NCBI GenBank assembly: GCA_958496175.1
Contig: OY292278.1
Coordinates: 47,616,001 to 47,680,000, forward strand
DNA length: 64,000 bases
DNA from: Sisyra terminalis
Taxonomy: Eukaryota > Arthropoda > Insecta > Neuroptera > Sisyridae
Reading direction: 5' to 3'
Positions within the stretch are counted from its first letter, which is position 1; each line of letters begins with the position of its first letter. The notes under the pieces were generated by a model. The model saw only the letters and a list, made by a program, of their open reading frames with translations. It searched no databases and had not been told where the DNA came from. Positions 1 to 11,260 of the stretch are shown here, one piece after another. The position numbers and the translations under genes are program-made.

Positions 1-605
1 ATAATGATTGGTGTGGAATAACACGCATTGCAACAATGGTAGTTAGCTGACAAAATAAACTAAAATGCAACTGAATTGCATTTCAATTACTAAACAACAA
101 TCCCGAACCTGGTTCAATATCTTCTCATTCCAGTTATGGCCTTTGCGTTACACTTCTCCCACATACAGGGTGTACTGCACAACTATAAAAGGTCTACTGA
201 TCATCAAATTTTCTGGGCAACTATCGTTGCCCACTTAAGTTGTGCATTTACCAATTGGTAGAACAAAATTAATGATTCTGCGATTTTTAAACTTATTGTT
301 GCATAGTTTTATTTTACATTTGTTATATTGTTTTTGCTACTGTTGATAAAAAACTTTCTTTCCGTTGAATCACCCATTGTACTTCAGTAGTAATTTTACA
401 ACAAATAATTTTGGATTTTTTTTATCCTATTGAACTAGGTTAATACCTCTCTGTAACGAAAGATAATCCAAAGATTTAAATGAACTGAAAAGAGTTCTTT
501 CTTTTTTTGGGCTTTCGTAAAATAAAAAAATCGATTTACTTTAACTTTAATTTCTAAATTAATTAACTTCCCTTCAGTTTCATCCCTGTTTTTTTTTGCA
601 TACCT
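1..605. other. Unassigned AT-rich DNA
   Basis: No coding frame, RNA gene or repeat terminus was recognised. The sequence is AT-rich with poly-T runs. Confidence 0.5.
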
Positions 606-791
606 AAGGTTTAGTTAGTATCTTTAATTCCTCATGATGATCGTGTACTTTGTATTTGGCTGGGTAGTTTCTCAGCGTTTTTAGTAATTTATTTTGGACT
701 CTTTGTATTGTCAGATACTTGATTTTGCTTACTGAACTCCAGACTAGACTTGCATATGTAAGCACTGGTCTGAGCACTGTTTTATAAAGTA
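606..791 (-). pseudogene. Jockey-like reverse transcriptase 3' fragment, cut by a Helitron
   Basis: Read on the minus strand, this stretch has an open frame beginning LYKTVLRPVLTYASLVWSS, followed by IQRVQNKLLKTLRNYPAKY. That is the typical post-catalytic thumb and connector segment of jockey-clade non-LTR reverse transcriptases (family pattern: LYK..LRP.LTYA...W......I...Q...LR). About 60 residues remain, ending near 606. The upstream part of the frame is lost at position 791/792, where a Helitron 3' end (CTAG) abuts it. The Helitron therefore inserted into, or next to, an already resident retroelement. It is a dead fragment and no function is expected. Confidence 0.75.
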
Positions 792-1657
792 CTAGCTGAT
801 CCCCGCAACTTTGTCTGCGTAACGTAGAGTAGATTATGTTTTCTTTTCAAATTTGCCATTTGCAGTGGTATATGAAAATTTTTCTTTTTTTTTTCTTTTC
901 CGAAAAACATAATCATTCTTAAAAACACTATTTTGTCAACTTTAAGAAGACACATTTAATAAACTGTTGCAAAGAATAAAATTTTCTATGTAATAATCAA
1001 TTAATTTTCAAAAAATATATTTAAAAATATCTAAAAAGAGTATGTTCAATTGCGTATACCTACGGTAGGTATACCTATCGTAGACCAAATCTATAAATCA
1101 AGCAGCATCTATACATAAATAAAAAATATCGCCAAGTTCAATAAAATTGGTCTTAATTATAAGTAAAATGGCGTGATCATGCGACATTTTTCAAATAACT
1201 TACATTTTTAAACTTGTGATATCTTTTGAATGGAATGTTAAAATTGAATAACTCAAAAAGTTATATAATAGTATTGGAGCAAACTTAAATTTGAAATCAT
1301 TTATTTTGATAAGGATTGATCCCAAAGTATAAATAAAAGAGCTTTTATAACGGTGGCATTTATATATATTTTTTTAAATGAAAAAACACTTATTGTGACA
1401 TAACTATAATAGTTAGACATATGCTGTTGCTCTATTTTTTGTAGATAATGATATGTTCTGCAAAATCGTACTACATTATTTTGTTCTATAACCAATAGTT
1501 TTCGCAGCGCACGCGATGAAAGAATGTTTTTTGGTAACTTTTTCAGACCTTGGGTTACATTATTGGAGTTTTAGTATGAATCCCTAACTTTTTTGAAAAT
1601 TTAATATAGCCTATGTTCACCGGAAATAGTTTAGCTTCCCAACAGTGAAAGAATTTT
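792..1657 (-). mobile_element. Helitron remnant, 3' end intact, 5' end truncated
   Basis: The left edge reads CTAGCTGATCCCCGCAACTT, which is the reverse complement of a Helitron 3' end (...GGGGATCAGCTAG). The interior shares the block GTATACCTACGGTAGGTATA with the Helitrons at 6910 and 24848. At 1500-1657 it carries the same sub-terminal sequence (GCGCACGCGATG, then a block ending CCCAACAGTGAAAGAA) that lies near the 5' end of the Helitron at 24848. The last ~75 bp of the 5' terminus are missing. No Rep/helicase frame is present, so it is non-autonomous. Confidence 0.7.
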
Positions 1658-2270
1658 GTAGTAATTGTTGACTTTCATTAGATAAATTAGTGAGACTGAA
1701 AGTTTTGTCTGGTATTGTTTGTTCTCTACCTTTGGTGTATATGTCTCTGATGCTGCCTGGATGATTTGTGTAATATTTTAGATAATTTTCAATTTCCTCA
1801 TTACTTGGCATTTTTAAAATCGGTCTCAGTTTTTTTTTAAACCATATTTTTGAATTCTTTCCAATCCATGAGGTCATATCTGTACGTTATATTTTTATCT
1901 TGTTGGTTTTGCATATGTACTAGGTCAACCTCTACAGGGTATTTATTTCTGTGAAACCTGTCTACCATAAGATGGATTGAGAATTTAGAATCAATTCTTT
2001 AAAAGATTCTTCCTGTCAAATTTTGAAGTTTCTTTTTGATCCTCGAATCCAAAATTTTCCCTAAAGTTTGACATTAATTCGGTGTAATTGTTTGAATTAG
2101 ATGTGAAATCCTCAATTCTCTGACTCTATTTAAATGATTCAACGGAAAATAAATCTACGAAAGATTTGTATTGTTCATTTACTCTACAATCTTCCAACAA
2201 TACTTCTCTGGGTAATTATATTGTATGGATCGAAAGCCAGGATCAAAACTATATTTCAGATAATTGTTGT
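1658..2270 (-). pseudogene. Decayed coding-like remnant, family unknown
   Basis: On the minus strand several blocks read as protein with few stops: PREVLLEDCRVNEQYKSFVD, then YTELMSNFRENFGFEDQKET, KYPVEVDLVHMQNQQDKN, and an open stretch with NEEIENYLKYYTNHPGSIRD. Stops and frame changes separate the blocks. I do not recognise the family. The composition looks like a decayed mobile-element or host ORF rather than chance. The 86-residue frame starting at 1877 is the longest uninterrupted piece, and its end runs into the Helitron at 1657. Confidence 0.3.
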
Positions 2271-4097
2271 GAAAAGTGGCCGTACCTAGGTTCATTTAGC
2301 AATTGAAAGTTTGGTTTTCTCCTAAATTACAACTTGTAACATCCAAAGTTCTTCAATCATTGAAAAAAGTTTTTTTTTTTGTAAATTTGAAAAACGTTCT
2401 TAATAATTCACACGAGGAACTTCTGGTGTATCATAAGTGTACCTTAGGCTATTTTTTGAAATAAAAAAATCAAAAATCAAAATGGTCGAAGTTACTAAAA
2501 TTTTAATTTGAAAAGTTTACTTTTGGATTTTTGTACTAAAGAAATAAGATGTCCAGTTTTATTTTTTATTTAGAAAGAACAGTTACTTTGCTATTTCAAC
2601 CGGCATATTTAATATATAAAAAAAAAATAATAATTCGAATATTTTTTTTCAAAAAATACGAATTTCACAAACGACAATTCTTTAGAAGCGTATAACTTGG
2701 CAAATAATCATCATTCGAAAAAAATATTTTGTATCCACATTCATACTTACTAGAACAACAATTATGCCAAATATGAATAAATTTCAGAACATTACTTTTT
2801 TTTCGCTGTCCGTTTCACGTGAAATGCCCCTTATAACACATTTATACCATACGAATGTAATGAATGCACCCGTTCCCCATCACCTCTTCCCGTCATTTTC
2901 GAGGTTGCAATTCGAGTCAATTGACGTTAATTTCGATAATTTTTTTTTCTTTCAAATTTTCTAATGAAGAATGGGATACTTGCCTGTTATTTTCAGAGGA
3001 CACCTTTTTTTTTTGGGAACAATAAAAATATGAAATCCGATCAACTGGAAAGATTTACAATTTGATAAAATGAGGTCAGGTGATTTGGGGTGGGCGTGGG
3101 GGTGAGGTTTACAAATTTTGGATGATTGGGATGCGTTGATTATGTTTACACTATAAATTTGATCGGTCGTAACACAATTGGACCCTACCAAAAACGAATA
3201 GAAATAAATGAATTTCACAATCATTGAAAGGTTAGGTAGGCTAGGTAGGTGTTTAAATATGGGAATAAATACTGGCAAGTGCGGGGCGAGGGCGGTGGTT
3301 TGCAGGGAACTGACGTGTTTATGTAATTTATTGTCTAGTAATTATAGATTTGATAATCTCTGTTTTTGTCAAATTGCAATTCGGGCCCGTTCCACGCGGC
3401 CATTCGGATGAGTTTCACGTCCTCAATAACTCATTCCCAATTCGATTAACCCTTTTTGATACATAAATGGTAACAATTTCAACAACCCTTTGATGCAGTC
3501 ACCCTCAACATATATGCATTTCATTTATGTATTAATAGATAGAAATTTTGAATGCCTTTAGGCCTTTTTTCACAGTTTATTTATTTTGGACAAACGTTGG
3601 ATAAATAAATACAGTCACCCGAATAAATCTCTATATAAATCGACTTTCTTAATTAAGATTCGTTTTGTTAAAATTAAAATTAAAATTTAATTTATATCAA
3701 TAAATATTTTCTCATTTTCCATACATATTTGAGCTATTTTTGTTTAAATTTTCCAGCACTTTGACTTCATTTTCTAATTCTAGTTTTTTCTTTTTTTTGA
3801 AGTGAAAACTTCTTTAGCATCGTTGTGGCATAAAATTTTATGAAACGGAAACGGAAAGCGGCAATAAAAAGAGAAACATATACATAAATCTATAAGATTT
3901 GACATGAGAGAGAATGAGGTAGGAAACATTAGTATTCCTTATGGTTGTGCACGCCTGCGTATTACGCTACTTGAGAATGATTTTCATAGCGACCAATAAC
4001 AACCATGTTAAATTCCTTATTATAATTGTGAGCATAAACATTTCATTATTTTAATAAAATTAATTTTCAAGTTTGCCGTAAATACGGATTATTGTCA
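2271..4097. other. Unassigned region
   Basis: Short open frames exist on both strands (for example at 2764-2964 and 2961-3278), but they overlap each other, have simple-sequence composition and show no known motif. No repeat terminus was identified. Confidence 0.4.
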
Positions 4098-4600
4098 TGA
4101 TTATCAAAAAAAAGTAAAGAAAACAAGGCTATAACGACGTCAAAAGGTTCAACAGAACGTGTTCGTGAATTTCGGGCACGCCGAAAAGCAATATTAAATA
4201 AAAAAAATAATAGTTCTTATACGTTTAATAATGATTCGACTGTGCAAAATAGTGAAAATGATGCTAGCAAGTACTAAAATATTTTCTAATCGCAAAATTG
4301 GTCCTTAATCACAAAATTTCAATAAAATAAAGCGCTAATTTAAAATTAATTCTGAAATCACATAATATTACGATCTGTTTTTCAGGTGCTACTCAAATGA
4401 ATGAACACCCGATTCCTTAGGTACTCGAAATTTCGTCGAAATAAAATTGCTCGTGAATAATTTCGTTGGAATTTTTTTAACAATATGTTCGGTCATAATA
4501 TGTGCTCCATTTGTGAACGATTGTGATTTCAACGAAATTTAAAACCACAACGCCCAGGTCATGAAGATCTTTTATGGATATTAATGTTTTTGTAGCGCAC
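4098..4600 (+). pseudogene. Helitron replicase N-terminal region, decayed
   Basis: Two blocks resemble the start of Helitron Rep/helicase proteins. At 4098-4277 an open frame contains STERVREFRARRKA, the basic ERxREyRAR segment common near the N-terminus of these ORFs. At about 4440-4560 the frame reads FNNMFGHNMCSICERL, a stop where Trp is expected, then FQRNLKPQRPGHE. This matches the F...FGH.CSVCDRLWF..DLK zinc-finger pattern of Helitron proteins. At least two stops (TAA near 4459 and TGA near 4531) interrupt it. A CAG/GT-like junction near 4385 may mark a lost intron. It is non-functional. The family assignment rests on these motifs only. Confidence 0.55.
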
Positions 4601-4647
4601 GCGATATAAAAAAGTATTTTGGTAGTTTTTTCAGACCTCGGGTTACA

Positions 4648-5163
4648 TTATTGGAGTTTTAGTATGGATCCCTAACTTTTTTGAAAAATTACTATAGCCC
4701 ATGTTCACCGGACATAGCGTAGCTTCCCAACAGTGAAATTTTTTTTCAAATCCGTCAAGTAGTTTTGGAGACTATTTAAAGCAAACAAACAAATCTTGCC
4801 TCTTTATAGTAGTAGATTATTGGAGTTTTAGTATGGATCCCTAACTCTTTTGAAAAATTACTATAACCCATGTTCACCGGACATAGTGTAGCTTCCCAAC
4901 AATGAAAAAAAAAATTTAAATTCGTCAAGTAGTTTCGGAGACTATTCAAAGCAAACAAACAATCAAATCTTGTCTCTTTATAGTAATAGATTATTGGAGT
5001 TTTAGTATGGATCCCTAACTTTTTTGAAAATTTACTATAACCCATGTTCACCGTAAACAGTGTACCTTCCCAACAGTGAAAAAAAATTTCAAGTCTGTCA
5101 AGTAGTTTCGGAGACTATTCAAAGTAAACAAACAATCAAATCTTGCCTCTTTATAGTAATAGA
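4648..5163 (-). repeat. Three tandem copies of a Helitron 5' terminus
   Basis: Three head-to-tail units (4648-4816, 4817-4990, 4991-5163; 169, 174 and 173 bp) each run from TTATTGGAGTTTTAGTATGG to CTCTTTATAGTARTAGA. On the minus strand each unit begins TCTA(T/C)TACTATAAAGAGG, the 5' end of the Helitron seen intact at 24848. The flanking sequence 4566-4647 continues into the element interior (GCGCACGCGAT). The 5' end has therefore been multiplied in tandem. Chance open frames in this block are not genes. Confidence 0.75.
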
Positions 5164-6239
5164 TTAATTTTTTTAACAACCTAATTATTTGTAATTTTTT
5201 TTATTGCATACAATTTTCTAGCGATAGACAAGAAAATTCAGACATTTAAATTTAGTTGGCTAATCGATATAGGGTGTAAATGATGGTTGAAAAGATAAAT
5301 ATCATTTTGTTAAAGGTAACCAGAGAAAAAAAAAATATCTAGAAACAAGACGAAGACTAGTTCGAAGCTAAAAGAGTGATATAAGATTTAAGAAAAATAT
5401 TTTTTAAAAATGAATTTCATTCATGGTTGTAGTAGAGGAATTTGGAGAAAAAAAATTCGTAGGTGTAAACGATGACCAATCAACTTTCGGCTTAGATCCT
5501 TCTTCAATAGAGCCAAGGCAGTTAACAGGTTTGATTCCCACAGTTGTTTATTTTTGTGTTCGTTTTATTTTGATGCGTTTATTTATCGTTTGACCAGAAT
5601 TATTGTCGGACAAAACGCTTTGTTCTAACGCCCGGCCACACCACCTCCACCCAAACGATTTGACTCTTATCCTTGGCGACAATCGTTCAAAATGACATTT
5701 TTGTCCGTTTCAACAGGTTATTCGAATTAAAATCCAACCCGAAAATAATTCAAATATATAAAAATATCAAAAACTTTACAATCACAAATAAATATTCGTC
5801 GACTCGTTCTTTCTCTAATTGTGGTCTCAATGGGCTTCAACCCTTATTTGATCATTCATAGATTATTTGGCCAAGGTGAACAGTTTTGAATTGAAAATTA
5901 TATGAAACGAATATATTGAGGCGGAGGAATCAAATTTCAAACGTGACGGATACAAATTTATGAATGTTCCCGCAATGGTGATGAATCACATTGAGACCAT
6001 CGACCATTTCCATTCACAAAATGTAATGGGAAATTTATGATTTTTTAACGTTAATAAATTGACTCTTCGTTCATATTTGTGTCTGATAAATGAGTGGATT
6101 CGAGAGGAAATGAGTGTGGTGAAAACAAATCCATTTTTTTTTGCGGCAAATATCAGTTACACAAAACAAAAATGTTTTACCTTCAATACTTACAAAAAAA
6201 ATCAAATATTTTTCATTCCTATTTTAAAAATTAAATAAC
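5164..6239. other. Unassigned region
   Basis: No recognisable gene or element terminus was seen. A 62-codon frame at 5673-5861 shows no motif. Confidence 0.4.
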
Positions 6240-6868
6240 TATCTCCAAGCACCTGTTCTAAAAACAATTTACCATGGTCTTTTTGAAGGCATGATTACCA
6301 ATGGAATTATAGCGTGGGGTGGGGCCTACGACAACTCGATAAGACAATTAGCCTACATCCAAAATAAGTTAATTAACAGAATATGTAACAACAATCGATT
6401 GACTGCGCCACTGAAAATACGAGACTACTTTATAGTTAGAGCTCTTAGTTTTTATTATAATGATTGTAAAAAACTTCATAGTAAAAAGCTGAGTAACACT
6501 AGATCTAAGCAGCTGGTATTGCCAAAAATTAAAAAAAAACTATTCAAGCCAAAAGTGCGTACTACGTTGCGATTAAGTATTTTAATATGCTACCTGAAAA
6601 CATGAAATCATTGATCTGTTCCAAAAAGATATTGGGGAAAAAGCTGGGAAACTGGATTTCCAACTCTAGGACGTAATTTTAGAAAAAATAGTTTTAAGTA
6701 ATTATGTAATATATCTTTTTTAATTTTGTATTATTGATTTGATAAATTTTATTAACTACACTATTTTTGTGTTAATTTTGAAGTTCTTCTGGTTCTATGA
6801 ACAGGTGTAACGCACCTCTATAGAATTTCTACCAGAAGTAAAAGAATAAATGAAATAAATAAATAAAT
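6240..6868 (+). mobile_element. 5'-truncated non-LTR retrotransposon (CR1/jockey type), 3' end
   Basis: The open frame enters at about 6243 (APVLKTIYHGLFEGMITNGI, then IAWGG) and continues to 6605 with YIQNKLINRICNNN. This is the C-terminal post-RT segment of non-LTR retrotransposons (pattern: IYHGLFeS.ITYGI..WG......Q...RIIC). Downstream, a 3' UTR (6606-6850) ends in a short AAATAAAT tail at about 6850-6868, as expected for target-primed insertion. The reading frame changes near 6590, so the copy is dead. The catalytic domain and endonuclease are absent. Confidence 0.75.
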
Positions 6869-6909
6869 ATCTACTAGTTAATCTCAGTGACTTCACATGT
6901 CAGCCACAA

Positions 6910-9322
6910 TCTATACCTACTTATATATATAATTCTTACGTCTGTCTGTACATTTCGATTTTGAACCCAATTTTAGGGTAAATATTTGTTTCTAGAGGCC
7001 CTTATTCCAAATTTAACATTTTTAAAATTTTTGTCTGTCTGTCTGTCTGTGTGTCCCGATTTAACTATAGAACGGAACAACCGAATTTAATGAAATTTGG
7101 TATTAGGATACAACACAATTTCCCACATACTAAAGGTTACTTATCTTTCCAAAACAATATTAAGAGAAGGTATTCCCTTAGGATAAAAACATAAACTTTT
7201 ACTTTAGACAGGTGAGTTATATATCATTGGAATGGTATTTAAAAGTAAAAAAAATATCTGTAGTAATCTTTTTAGTTGAACTAATAAAAAGCATAGTAAA
7301 TTCAATTTTAATTTTAAAAAATTGCCTCTTTGAAATATAAACCTTTATATATAATAGAGACATAGTTGATGTTAATAGCGTAATGTCTTACGTATCGGAC
7401 ATTCTGATCCTCCTAATTATAAAGACCTGGGTTCGAACCTTACAGAAGACTTTTCTTTTTACAAAATTGTTGTAAATAGACCCTTAGAGTTGCTCAATAA
7501 GGAAATATTAACGAAAAAAAGTAATAATAGTAGTAATAATAATAATAATAGTAATAAAACTTAAAGTAAATACGTTTATAAAACCGTGCATACATAAAAT
7601 TCTGTATTTATATATCCCCTCTGACAGATGAAATTTTAATATTCGATGTATTCCTTATAAGAAGTAGACATTTGATAAGAATTTTTTTTTTAAAATTTCT
7701 ACCCTAAAAGAGTGAAAGGGGTGACTAAGTTTGTATGAGATAATGTTAAGTTAATCAACAAACCAAATTTTGAATTTAATAAGTCAAATTAATAAATAAA
7801 AAAAAAAATAATTAATTATAAGTTTCTGTTTTTGTTATATCATTTTAATAATAACGTTTCACGTCATTTCAATAAATTAGCATGAAAGTTTATGTAGTAC
7901 TTATTCTAACAAAGCGATTTTTTTTTTGTTTGTTTTTTAACAATCAAACTTTTTAAAATCTAATTTTTATGAATCAATGATTGTGACCTGGAGCAATTAT
8001 TTAACATTAAGAGAGCAATTTTTTGTCATATATTTCATTACCAATCAAAAAATACAATCTTCGAAACTAACTTTTCTTCGGTGTTTAGAAAAATTTGAAA
8101 ATCAATTATTGTTATTGAAAATAAAAAAAAATATCGAATTTCCTTCCATGCTTTCCACCAATTTCCAACAATTTTGTATGTACAACGTCCAAATGTGCGA
8201 TATCGTATTGCTTTTTAGTCATGATAATCAAAATACAGAAGGACATATTTTTTTCGTTTTACATTGTATTTTCAAATATAATTGCATATTTGTGTCGATG
8301 AAATTTGGAAAGGGTTTTTCTTATACGATGCAGATATATAATAAGAAAGGGTTTTTTTGATAATTCCTCCTCTAAAAGAGTGAAAAATGGTGGCAAAGTT
8401 TGTACGGCATAACGTCTAATAAACAGTCGAAATTTCATATTTAATTATCAAGGTATGTTCGTTATAGACGAAACGTTTTATCGCTTAAAATAAAACAATG
8501 TTGGTTTATTATTAGAAACACAAACGTAGGATCTGCTTTAAAATTTAAACTCTAATATATATATATCTAAAAAAGGTTAAGTTCATAAGTGAGCATTACG
8601 TTTTTTGGCTTTCACATATTGTAAACCTAAAAATCCGATTTACGTAATCACAAATAAATACATTAATGAGTGAATATCGAATAGCGCGAAATTGGGCGAA
8701 CTGAAAGAAAATGGTTTAACTATATAGTTGTAATTCAGATATTTTAATAATAAGTGCATAGATACACAATGGTTATACTTGATTATGGAGAAACTGGGTT
8801 TCGTGCATTTGAACAAATTTTAATTTCGCCGTAGTTTTGTACATTTCAGTAGTGTAAAAGTTGAGAGTTGAGACAATGAAATTGGATTTCTACTAATTTT
8901 CTAAATATTTAGGCGAGTATTTTGAAAACTTTCGAATTTTTTTAGTCATACTTAAGACCGAATTTATTGAACTTAACGATAGTTTTTATTTATGTATAGA
9001 TGCTGATTGATTTACGAATTAATTGGTTCACGGTAGGTATACCTACCGTAGGTATACAGAATATACCATACTCGTTTTAGATATTTATAAATATTTTTTG
9101 AAAATTAATTGATCATTATATACAACAATTTTATTCCAAGTAACAATTTATTAAATTTGTCTTTTTAAAGTCGACAAAATAATGTTTTTATGTATGATTA
9201 TGTTTTTCGTAAAAGAAATAAGAAAAAAAAATAATTTTCATATGCCACTACAAATAGCATATTTAAAAAGAAAATATAATCTACACATACGATATGCAGA
9301 CGAAGTCGCGGGGATCATCTTG
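6910..9322 (+). mobile_element. Non-autonomous Helitron, 2.4 kb
   Basis: The element begins TCTATACCTACTTATATATA after a host A (6909) and ends ...GCGGGGATCATCTTG before a host T (9323). This is the A|T insertion rule of Helitrons. The canonical CTAG end is changed to CTTG, as in the copy at 24848. Near the 5' end lie the (GTCT)n tract (7031-7050) and AGAACGGAACAACCGAATTT, shared with the copies at 17003, 19303 and 22440. It carries a tRNA-like stretch (7376-7447) and an (AAT)n run (about 7528-7560). The open frame at 7977-8360 (127 codons) lies in sequence that is present, broken, in other copies and is judged non-coding. No Rep/helicase is present. Confidence 0.75.
7376..7447 (+). other. 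tRNA-like relic inside a Helitron
   Basis: The stretch has an A-box-like TAGCGTAATG and a good B-box GGGTTCGAACC about 50 nt downstream, the spacing of a tRNA promoter. No complete cloverleaf can be drawn by eye. A related copy lies on the minus strand at about 19545-19615 in another Helitron, with AGCGTAATGG and GGGTTCAAATC. It is best read as a captured tRNA-derived sequence, not a working tRNA. Confidence 0.4.
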
Positions 9323-9494
9323 TATACAATAATTTTATATGATGAAATTCTATTTATCATTTAGAAAATTAAGAAATGCAATAAAGGCTAATTGTTAAAA
9401 TAAATCAATTTATCCATGTAGACTATTCTGTTTTCAAAGATAAATACTGAAAAAGTCTTCAAAGTCAAAAGTGGCAAAAACAATGTGCAATACA

Positions 9495-10800
9495 TACCCC
9501 CAACAATTTGTCCCTTTCGTCGGGATTGACAAGGCCTGTTTATTGCCGCTTTTTTATGTGCAGAAAACTTGACCGGATTGTAGCCCACGTCCAGCCATCT
9601 ACAGGAAAACTATCCAAGTTCGCATGAAAAACAAACACACCCTGAAACCAAACGAAACAACCTGAAACTTTTTTCCTGCTTTTTGTGAAAATCTTAAATG
9701 ATTGATTTTTCATTTCAATTAACGTTTATAAACGAAGAATAAAAGTGTAATTTAATTGGATATACTTCGTCTAAAATGAATGAAAAATATATATGAAAAT
9801 GATAGGAGATAAGGGATGGATGGTATTTTTGTTGTTGGTTTTACAAAGAGTTAATGGTAGAGCAATATTGGGTACTATACTTTTATTTATTTCCGGCTTA
9901 GTAGTTATTTGGTATTTTTTTTTGGTTATCATACGTTTGTAAACGTGTGTGTTGCATTAAAGATTAATATAATTTGTTTCTTTTCTGCAAATATCATGCA
10001 CTATGATGCACTATGATACGGTGCCCATATTTTCTTCGATTGGCCAACATTTCTTCTTCCGTTAAAATTATAGACTAATGGTTTTTATTTTAAATATTGG
10101 AAATCAATATCAAATTTTACGAAAGCTGATTAAGTACTAGCCATCTGCCTATTGACTAGAAGAACTAGATATTTACAGATAACATTTTTAAAATATCCGC
10201 AGTCCAAATATTTCATTATTGTATTATTATCTATGCCATATGACTCAACTTTCTTTTTCTACATTAACTAGATATTATATTTATTTATTTTTTTAATTTA
10301 TCAATTTTTAAATAAAGCTCAAACAAGGTGTTCAATGTAAACAATTTGTCGTTAAGAATATTGGTTGAATCCCATTTGTGAGCTTTTTAAATGTCTTATT
10401 CCTTCAGGATGTTAGTCTGTGACTCTTTCTTGCAAATTGGTATTGGTTGAAAGTGTGGATCGAAATTTTATGATTTTTTTCGTAAAGATATTCAGCAAAA
10501 TTGATGATGTTGTTAAATCAAAGTTTTTTGGGTGTACACTCCTTGAATTTAATCCCAAAAGCTCTACCAGTTTGGCCGATATAAACTTTTTCATATGAAT
10601 CAAATTTAATTTTATATTCTGTTTTTATTATTCAAAATAATTTGGTCGATATCCCGTGGATAGAAAGTTTTAAGGATGTTGTTATTTGGGTGGCTCATGC
10701 CATCGTGGACGCAGAAGAACCACCTGCTAAAAATGCTGATATGCTCAGGATTTTCGAAAGTAATCTCTTGATTTCAATCTCAGATAGGAATTTATAATCG
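9495..10800. repeat. Segmental duplication module A, copy 1
   Basis: From CCCTTTCGTCGGGATTGACA onward this block matches 27863-29170 almost base for base. It lies directly upstream of tetraspanin gene 1, and its partner lies upstream of gene 4. The duplication continues on through the 5' flank of both genes to their start codons. It contains the Penelope remnant listed below and no host gene. The short frame at 9388-9588 on the minus strand starts outside the block and is not supported. Confidence 0.85.
10405..10640 (-). pseudogene. Penelope-like element GIY-YIG endonuclease remnant
   Basis: On the minus strand the frame reads TEYKIKFDSYEKVYIGQTGR, then AFGIKFKECTPKK and, after small disruptions, NHKISIHTFNQYQFARKSHR. 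The YIGQTGR core is the hallmark of the GIY-YIG nuclease that follows the reverse transcriptase in Penelope-like elements. Only the nuclease end survives here, with no RT. A second copy at 28765-29005 arose by the segmental duplication, not by a separate insertion. Confidence 0.75.
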
Positions 10801-11010
10801 GCTAAGTCTTGGCTCAGGTTTGCATCCAGACTTGGCCCAAAATTTCTTGGGACTTGGACCCAAGCCTGGCCTGGCCTGGTGTAAAATTGAGTTACTTACG
10901 AAATCATATCCATGGCCCAGGCTTGGCAACCAGTCTCAATTTACACTAAATATTCCAAAAAATCAAGGAAATAATTTCCCCAAAACTGTCCTTTCACGTG
11001 ATGTGATGAC
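10690..11010. repeat. CCTGG-rich repeat block, copy 1
   Basis: This block contains GACTTGGACCCAAGCCTGGC followed by further CTGGCCTGG repeats, then a conserved CATATCCATGG segment. Homologous blocks occur at about 13290-13590, 14250-14495, 24440-24760, 29050-29370 and 31640-31960. Short open frames in it (for example 10820-11056) repeat in every copy because the DNA is duplicated, and frames exist on both strands. It is not considered coding. Confidence 0.7.
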
Positions 11011-11030
11011 GGGGGGGGGGGGGGGGGGGG
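11011..11030 (+). repeat. Poly-G tract, 20 G
   Basis: An uninterrupted run of 20 G lies 231 bp upstream of tetraspanin gene 1. Equivalent runs are 11 G (21077-21087) upstream of gene 2 and 13 G (29381-29393) upstream of gene 4. Genes 3 and 5 have only GCCGGGGGTAGGACAG at the equivalent position. Confidence 0.95.
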
Positions 11031-11151
11031 TACCTCACCGAAGAATTGCAATGTAAGCGTTCTAGTTCTATAAGTAAAACTGCCCATCATCATTAATTTA
11101 CATCGTTTATATTCAAGTTAAAAACAATCTGATTATTTCAGAAAAAAAATT

Positions 11152-11257
11152 TTGTTGCACTTTTATAATTGGTTTATGCTTTGAGTGAGCTTTGATCTAT
11201 ATCTGTCAAATCATTGAAACAATTGAAAAACATTATTCGATTAATTTCTTTCAATAG
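11152..11257 (+). promoter_or_regulatory. Conserved 5' block of gene 1: TATA-like box and 5' UTR intron
   Basis: A block conserved in all five tetraspanin copies contains CTTTTATAATTGG (TATA-like), then TTGAGTGAGC with a GTGAGC donor at 11185, and a pyrimidine-rich acceptor ending in AG at 11257, three bases before the ATG. The same 73-nt spacing occurs in copies 2, 4 and 5 (21245-21317, 29548-29620, 32138-32210). In gene 3 the acceptor is mutated. I infer a 5' UTR intron; the transcription start is not known. Confidence 0.45.
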
Positions 11258-11260
11258 AAA

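Noticed and set aside
4776..5051. 91-codon minus ORF with an internal peptide repeat (MNMGYSKFSKKLGIHTKTPI...)
   Set aside because: The peptide repeat comes from the tandem Helitron 5'-end units.
7977..8360. 127-codon plus-strand ORF
   Set aside because: Inside a non-autonomous Helitron; related copies at 38290 and 62330 do not keep the frame, and the composition is that of AT-rich non-coding DNA.
10820..11056. Recurrent ORF family (LGLGPKPGLAWCKIELLTKSYPW...) also at 13293, 24577, 29190 and 31779
   Set aside because: Lies in the duplicated CCTGG-rich block; open frames exist on both strands, lengths vary with the poly-G tract, there is no motif, and the repetition is explained by segmental duplication.
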